Position numbers and translations under genes: made by a program | Notes under the pieces: generated by a model | Seen by the model: the letters and a program-made list of their open reading frames with translations, nothing else | What the model was told of the DNA's origin: nothing | Database searches by the model: none | Shown here: positions 59,962-64,000 of the stretch, piece by piece | Layout of the letters: every line of letters begins with the position of its first letter | Numbering within the stretch: the stretch's first letter is position 1 | From: Streptomyces sp. Root1304 | GTDB lineage: Bacteria > Actinomycetota > Actinomycetes > Streptomycetales > Streptomycetaceae | Direction: 5' to 3' | NCBI RefSeq assembly: GCF_001426405.1 | Contig: NZ_LMEP01000025.1 | Span: 206,750-270,749, forward strand | Length of the DNA stretch: 64,000 nucleotides

Positions 59962-60915
59962 ATGGCTGCCAACGCGATCGACCAGACGAGGCGGATGCTC
60001 TCGCTCGTCACCTATCTCCGCGAGCGCCCCGGCGCCCACGTCGCCGACGTCGCGCGCGCCTTCGGGATCACCGAGGACGAGCTGATCTCCGACCTGGACG
60101 TGCTGCCCATGTGCGGCACCAGCTTCCGCGGCGGCGACCTCCTCGACATCGACACCGACGGCGACCGGATCTGGTGGCACAACCCGGACGACGTCGCCGC
60201 GCCGCTGCGGCTCGCCGCGGACGAGGCGACCGCGCTCCTGGTCGCCGCCCGCGCCGTCGCCACCCTGCCGGGGCTCCGTGAGAGCGACCGGGAGGCGCTG
60301 CTGCGCGCGACCGCGAAGCTGGAGACCGCGGCCGGCGAGGCCGCCGGGGCCAGCGCCCGGCTCTCGGTCACCTTCGAGTCCGAGGGCGGGGTCTTCGCCG
60401 AGGTCGACCGGGCGATCTCGGAGCGCCGGCGCCTGTGGGTGCGGTACTACTCGCCCGCGCGCGACGAACTCACCGAGCGCGAGGTCGACCCGATCAGGCT
60501 GTTCGCCGTCGGCCACACGTACATGGAGGCGTGGTGCCGGCTCTCCGAGGCGCGCCGCACCTTCCGGCTCGACCGGGTGGCCGAGATCCGCATCCTCGAC
60601 GAGCAGGCCGCGCCGCCGGAGCTGGAACTGCGGGACCTGTCCGAAGGACTCGTCCAGCCCTCCGCCGACGACCCCGAGGTCGTCGTGGAGGTCGGCCCCG
60701 GCGGACGCTGGGTCGCCGAGTACTACCCGCACGACCGGGCCGACGAGCTGGCCGACGGCGGACTGCGGATCACCCTGCGCACCCCCGACCCGGCCTCGCT
60801 GCGCCGGCTCGCGCTCCGGCTCGGCAGCGACGGGCGGATCGTCGCCCCGCAGGAGCTCGCGGACAACGCCAGGACGGCGGCGGCCGCCGCGCTCGCCGCG
60901 TACGAGGGCGAGTGA
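59962..60915 (+). CDS. pafC: WYL-domain transcriptional regulator PafC
   Basis: A 317-residue partner of PafB with the same plan: winged helix (about 1-65), linker, WYL domain (about 145-220, with YSPARDELTEREVDPIRLF and YMEAWCRLSEARRTFRLDR) and WCX domain. The WYL tripeptide itself is changed to YMEAWC, as is usual in PafC. It pairs with PafB to activate DNA repair genes. The 16-bp spacing from pafB shows one transcript, which probably continues into the zinc-ribbon gene 14 bp downstream. Confidence 0.92.
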   Translation: MAANAIDQTRRMLSLVTYLRERPGAHVADVARAFGITEDELISDLDVLPMCGTSFRGGDLLDIDTDGDRIWWHNPDDVAAPLRLAADEATALLVAARAVATLPGLRESDREALLRATAKLETAAGEAAGASARLSVTFESEGGVFAEVDRAISERRRLWVRYYSPARDELTEREVDPIRLFAVGHTYMEAWCRLSEARRTFRLDRVAEIRILDEQAAPPELELRDLSEGLVQPSADDPEVVVEVGPGGRWVAEYYPHDRADELADGGLRITLRTPDPASLRRLALRLGSDGRIVAPQELADNARTAAAAALAAYEGE

Positions 60916-60929
60916 GGGGCGTGTCCGTG

Positions 60930-61175
60930 ATGTCCGGCCTCACGGCGACGGTGGCCCCGGTCCTCTTCAAGGCCGGGTGCCCGGACTGCCGCGCCCGCTT
61001 CGAGCTCTCGGCGGGCGCGCTCCGGCTCGCCATCGGGGCGAGCCGCCGCACCACCTTCTACTCGTTCACCTGCCCCGAGTGCGGCAGCTCCGTCCGCAAG
61101 CCCGCCGGTGAACGCATCGTCGAACTCCTCACCGGCGGCGGCGTCCGCACCCTGCGCCTGCACACCACCGTCTGA
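60930..61175 (+). CDS. small zinc-ribbon protein
   Basis: An 81-residue protein with a double CxxC zinc ribbon (GCPDCRARFEL and FTCPECGSSVRKP), spaced about 35 residues apart. No other motif is present. It is the last gene of the pafB-pafC unit. The start is uncertain: in-frame GTGs at 60921 and 60927 and ATG 60930 share the same GAGGGG site at 60913-60918, and 60930 gives workable spacing. It may bind nucleic acid or act as an adaptor for PafBC; neither is known. Confidence 0.7.
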   Translation: MSGLTATVAPVLFKAGCPDCRARFELSAGALRLAIGASRRTTFYSFTCPECGSSVRKPAGERIVELLTGGGVRTLRLHTTV

Positions 61176-61214
61176 CCCCCGCGTCCCGCCGCCCGGTCCG
61201 CTCTTCCCAACGTC

Positions 61215-61220
61215 TAGGCT
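61215..61220 (+). promoter_or_regulatory. -10 box of a leaderless promoter
   Basis: TAGGCT is 6 bases before ATG 61227 of the small membrane protein gene, with no Shine-Dalgarno. Confidence 0.5.
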
Positions 61221-61226
61221 CGGCAC

Positions 61227-61424
61227 ATGCTCTGGCCCATGCTCGCCATCGCCCTCGGCTTCCTCGGCACCGCCGTCCTCGGCGTCCTCGCCGTCAAGGT
61301 CTTCCTGGAGGTCCAGCGCCTCGGCCGACAAGTGGCCCACACCACAGGGCGGATCAACCAGGCCGTGGAAGAGCTCGAAACGGCCGCGGTGAGTCTGGCC
61401 CGAACCGGTGAGTCCCTGCGCTGA
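61227..61424 (+). CDS. small single-span membrane protein
   Basis: A 65-residue hypothetical protein: one N-terminal membrane helix (about 4-27, MLAIALGFLGTAVLGVLAVKVF) and a cytoplasmic amphipathic helix (QRLGRQVAHTTGRINQAVEELETAAVSLA) that could form a coiled coil. The layout resembles DUF948-like proteins. It sits directly upstream of tatA but probably has its own leaderless promoter. Confidence 0.65.
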   Translation: MLWPMLAIALGFLGTAVLGVLAVKVFLEVQRLGRQVAHTTGRINQAVEELETAAVSLARTGESLR

Positions 61425-61496
61425 ACCCGTGCCGTACGCTGCGGTGAGCCGCCCCGGGCCGCGCTCGCGGGCGGCAATCGGGAGTATGCACAGGCA

Positions 61497-61527
61497 TTGC
61501 CCTGCGTTTACTCCTGCGGGTTACGAT
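61497..61527 (+). promoter_or_regulatory. possible tatAC promoter
   Basis: TTGCCC (61497-61502) and TACGAT (61522-61527) are separated by 19 bases (18 if TTACGA is the -10), about 85 bp before tatA. A short hairpin CGGAC-GCAT-GTCCG follows at 61546-61559. Confidence 0.35.
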
Positions 61528-61611
61528 CGCAGACAGCGCGGTGGCCGGACGCATGTCCGACCGGCCGGGCAACGCAACTCCATGTCGCCTCGGTGAAGAA
61601 GGTAAACAGCT

Positions 61612-61914
61612 ATGGGTAGGCTCGGCCCCACCGAGATCATTCTCATCCTCGTCGTCGTCATCCTGCTGTTCGGTGCCAAGAAGCTCCCGGACATGGCCCG
61701 CTCGCTCGGCAAGTCGGCCCGCATCCTCAAGAGCGAGGCCAAGGCGATGAAGTCGGACGACCAGCAGAGCGCCCCGGCCGACCCGCCGCAGGCCGGTGCC
61801 GGTACGGGTGCCGCCGCCCAGGAGCAGGCTGCCCCGCGCACCATCCAGGCCTCCCCCGGCGACGTGACCAGCTCGCGTCCCGTGGCCGAGCCCTCGGACA
61901 CCACCAAGCGCTGA
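61612..61914 (+). CDS. tatA: twin-arginine translocase subunit TatA
   Basis: A 100-residue protein: N-terminal membrane helix (PTEIILILVVVILLFGAKKLPDMA, with the FGxKK motif at its end), an amphipathic helix (ARSLGKSARILKSEAKAM) and a disordered, Gln/Ala/Pro-rich tail. It oligomerises to pass folded proteins across the membrane. ATG 61612 has a GAAGAAGG site. tatC follows 59 bp later. Confidence 0.95.
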   Translation: MGRLGPTEIILILVVVILLFGAKKLPDMARSLGKSARILKSEAKAMKSDDQQSAPADPPQAGAGTGAAAQEQAAPRTIQASPGDVTSSRPVAEPSDTTKR

Positions 61915-61973
61915 CCCGGTCCGCCGCGGCCGCCGCACCCCGCGGCGGCTGCCGCACGAGATGAGGACGTGGG

Positions 61974-62921
61974 TTGCCCAAGTCTGCCCGCAAGCAGGAG
62001 AAGGACCCCGAGGGCCGGATGCCCCTCGTGGAGCACCTGCGTGAACTCCGCAACCGACTGGCGAAGGGTCTCCTCGCCGTCGCAGCGGTGACGATCGTGG
62101 CCCTCGTGTACAGCGAGGAGCTCATGCAGTTCCTGACGAAATCGGTGCCCACCTGCGCACCGGACGTCGTCAGCAACGGCGGCAACTGCGCGATCGTCTC
62201 CTTCAACACCTTGATGGCCCCCTTCAGCACGACGATCCAGCTGTCGCTGACGGCGGGCCTCGTCGTCGCGAGCCCGGTCTGGCTCTACCAGCTGTGGGCC
62301 TTCGTCGCACCGGGACTGCACAAGAAGGAGAAGAAGTACACGTACGCCTTCGTGGGCGCGGCCGTGCCGCTGTTCTCCGCAGGCGCCTACCTCGCGTACC
62401 TCATCCTTCCCATCAGCGTGAAGGTCCTCATCAGCCTCACGCCCGAGGGTTCCGCGAACATCCTCTCGCTCGGTGACGTCCTCGACTTCACCCTGCGCAT
62501 GGTGCTGGTCTTCGGTCTCGCCTTCGAGCTGCCGCTCGTGCTGGTGATGCTCAACCTGACCGGTGTCCTCACCGGCCGCCGGATGGCCGGCTGGTGGCGC
62601 GGCGTGATCATGGGCGTCTTCGTCTTCGGCGCCGTCATCACCCCCACCACCGACCCCGTCGGCATGATCGCCCTCGCCGGACCGATCACGATCCTCTACT
62701 TCGGGGCCGTCGCCTTCTCGCTCCTGAACGACCGCCGGCGCAAGCGCAACAACCCCGACGCCGAACTCGACGACGACGAGGCCTCCTCGCTCGACCTCAC
62801 CCCCGAGGCCGTCGGCAGCGTCGAACCGGTCGGCGTATCCCGGGCGCTGCCCGAGCAGGCCACCGGGGAGCACGGCGGAGCCACCGCGCAGCGGCTGAAC
62901 GGTTACGACGACATCACCTGA
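61974..62921 (+). CDS. tatC: twin-arginine translocase subunit TatC
   Basis: A 315-residue membrane protein with six predicted helices. The conserved cytoplasmic N-terminus MPLVEHLRELRNRL, which recognises the twin-arginine signal, and LYQLWAFVAPGLHKKEKKY match the family. A C-terminal acidic extension of about 60 residues is common in actinobacteria. It starts at TTG 61974 behind GAGGA; an internal ATG at 62019 would delete the conserved lead segment. No tatB gene is adjacent, as is usual in Streptomyces where tatB lies elsewhere. Confidence 0.95.
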   Translation: MPKSARKQEKDPEGRMPLVEHLRELRNRLAKGLLAVAAVTIVALVYSEELMQFLTKSVPTCAPDVVSNGGNCAIVSFNTLMAPFSTTIQLSLTAGLVVASPVWLYQLWAFVAPGLHKKEKKYTYAFVGAAVPLFSAGAYLAYLILPISVKVLISLTPEGSANILSLGDVLDFTLRMVLVFGLAFELPLVLVMLNLTGVLTGRRMAGWWRGVIMGVFVFGAVITPTTDPVGMIALAGPITILYFGAVAFSLLNDRRRKRNNPDAELDDDEASSLDLTPEAVGSVEPVGVSRALPEQATGEHGGATAQRLNGYDDIT

Positions 62922-62928
62922 TCTTGTA

Positions 62929-62959
62929 GGGTCCCCCCAGACTCCGTCCGGGGGGACCC
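62929..62959 (+). promoter_or_regulatory. hairpin masking the ribosome site of the diacylglycerol-kinase-like gene
   Basis: GGGTCCCCCC (62929-62938) pairs perfectly with GGGGGGACCC (62950-62959), an 11-base loop between. The right arm contains the only Shine-Dalgarno candidate (GGGGGGA) 4-8 bases before ATG 62963, so folding would hide it. A TAGGGT box (62928-62933) overlaps the left arm. Confidence 0.6.
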
Positions 62960-62962
62960 CCA

Positions 62963-63943
62963 ATGACCAGCGACATCACCCTCTTCGTGAACCCCACCGC
63001 GGGCCGTGGCCGCGGTGCCCATGCCGCACAGCCCGCCGCGGCGGCCCTCAGGGACGCCGGATTCTCCGTCCGCACCGTCCTCGGGCACGACGCCGCCGAC
63101 GCCCTGCGACGTGCCCGCGAGGCCGTCGCCGCGGGCACCGGCGCCCTCGTCGCCGTCGGCGGCGACGGCATGATCTCCCTCGCGCTCCAGGCCGTCGCCG
63201 GTACGCGCACCCCGCTCGGGATCATCGCGGCGGGCACCGGCAACGACTTCGCCCGCACCCTGGGACTGCCCGTCGGCGACCCCGCGGCGGCGGGGCGGGT
63301 CGCCGCCGAGGTCCTGAAGACCACGGGCGGACGGAGCGTCGACCTCGGGCGGATCGAGGGCGGGGCGGGTGCCCCGGGCGCCTCCGGTGGCGGGGCGGCG
63401 GGGGACGGCCCTGCGCATGCCGCCGGGAGCGGCACCGGAGTCGGCGCCGGTCGTTGGTACGGGACCGTTCTCGCCTCCGGCTTCGACTCGCGCGTCAACG
63501 ACCGGGGCAACCGCATGCGCATCCCGGCCGGCCGCTTCAAGTACGACCTCGCGATCCTCGCCGAGCTGGCCGGCTTCCGTCCCGTCCCGTACCGCCTCAC
63601 CCTCGACGGCGGGCGCGTCGTCGAGACCGACGCCACCCTCGTCGCCGTCGGCAACGGCACCTCCTACGGCGGCGGCATGCGGATCTGCGCCGACGCCCGC
63701 ACCGACGACGGGCTCCTCGACGTCACCGTCGTCGGCGACTGCGACCGCAGGACCCTGATCAAGGTCTTCCCCCGCGTCTACAAGGGCACCCACCTCGACC
63801 ACCCCAAGGTCACCACGTACCGGGTCCGCTCCCTCATCCTCGACGCCCCCGGCACCACGGGCTACGCCGACGGCGAGCCGCTCGGACCGCTTCCCCTCAC
63901 GGTGACCTGCGTGTCCGGCGCCCTCCGCGTGCTGGCCCCGTAG
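62963..63943 (+). CDS. diacylglycerol kinase family protein (DagK/YegS-like lipid kinase)
   Basis: A 326-residue lipid-kinase-fold protein. N-terminal landmarks are TLFVNPTAGRGRG, then the nucleotide motif VAVGGDGM (usually GGDGT) and GIIAAGTGNDFARTLGLP. A 40-residue Gly/Ala-rich insertion sits at about 133-165, after VDLGRIEG. The C-terminal beta-sandwich has the YGGGMRICADARTDDGLLDV segment. It should phosphorylate diacylglycerol or a related lipid, perhaps in phospholipid or glycolipid recycling. Translation may be controlled by the hairpin over its ribosome site. It is the last gene; bases 63944-64000 hold no visible gene. Confidence 0.88.
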   Translation: MTSDITLFVNPTAGRGRGAHAAQPAAAALRDAGFSVRTVLGHDAADALRRAREAVAAGTGALVAVGGDGMISLALQAVAGTRTPLGIIAAGTGNDFARTLGLPVGDPAAAGRVAAEVLKTTGGRSVDLGRIEGGAGAPGASGGGAAGDGPAHAAGSGTGVGAGRWYGTVLASGFDSRVNDRGNRMRIPAGRFKYDLAILAELAGFRPVPYRLTLDGGRVVETDATLVAVGNGTSYGGGMRICADARTDDGLLDVTVVGDCDRRTLIKVFPRVYKGTHLDHPKVTTYRVRSLILDAPGTTGYADGEPLGPLPLTVTCVSGALRVLAP

Positions 63944-64000
63944 CGCCCCGCCCGGGGCCCCGCCACATCCCCTCGATAAAGATCGCGTCACTGTCAGAGG

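Noticed and set aside
63944..64000. Start of another gene at the right edge
   Set aside because: Only 57 bases remain, with no start codon behind a ribosome site; nothing can be called.

Overview
The window is a stretch of very GC-rich chromosome from a Streptomyces species. The evidence is two adjacent chaplin genes (one sortase-anchored), mycothiol enzymes (MshC and S-(hydroxymethyl)mycothiol dehydrogenase), a gylR-glpFKD glycerol locus, F420-type LLM oxidoreductases, a complete Pup-proteasome gene set, GTG/TTG starts and third positions that are almost always G or C. The gene order from the PAC2/metH region to tatC also resembles the mycobacterial chromosome (from memory: the Rv2093c-Rv2135c block), so most of this is old actinobacterial core with a few accessory insertions. 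I saw no prophage, transposase, integrase, CRISPR array or rRNA.

Layout. 1-4.2 kb: end of an FAD dehydrogenase, an ASCH protein, then a gluconate module (gntK-gntP) with a divergent FadR-type GntR regulator and a palindromic operator. 4.3-8.7 kb: an AnsP-like amino acid permease behind a Crp-like site, a mycothiol-dependent formaldehyde detoxification pair (dehydrogenase plus MBL hydrolase), an RluA-type pseudouridine synthase and tRNA-Leu(GAG). 8.9-12.6 kb: an M20 peptidase, chaplins chpH and chpC and two small conserved proteins. 12.6-19.1 kb: a RecD2-like protein that has lost its Walker A motif, an aldo/keto reductase, an LLM oxidoreductase, a ferritin-like protein and CorA. 19.2-22.8 kb: histidine phosphatase, DUF3090 protein and SCO1664-family PI3/PI4-kinase-like protein in one unit, followed by mshC. 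22.9-33.5 kb: a secreted GH31/NPCBM enzyme, PAC2 protein, LLM oxidoreductase and the glycerol regulon with GylR operators at two promoters. 33.7-43.5 kb: metH, a HAD phosphatase, two tandem peptide-binding lipoproteins without a transporter, an orphan NarL-type regulator and a RecB-family nuclease.

43.6-61 kb is the protein-turnover region: a site-2 protease with CBS domains, TrmI, a secreted protein, a ferredoxin, then arc (ATPase), dop (depupylase), pup, an endonuclease-VII-like HNH protein, prcB and prcA. Dop deamidates Pup (ends GGQ) and removes it from substrates, PafA ligates it, Arc unfolds the pupylated protein and PrcBA degrades it. A LacI regulator and a divergent MFS exporter separate prcA from pafA. 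After pafA come two FKBP isomerases and pafB-pafC, the WYL activators of the DNA-damage response. 60.9-64 kb: a zinc-ribbon protein, a small membrane protein, tatA-tatC and a diacylglycerol-kinase-family gene.

Two regulatory themes recur. At least ten genes have a TAnnnT-like -10 box 6 or 7 bases before the start codon and no Shine-Dalgarno, which suggests leaderless mRNAs (regulators, mshC, trmI, pafA, the recB-like nuclease). Most gene ends carry strong GC-rich hairpins, several of which serve convergent gene pairs from both strands.
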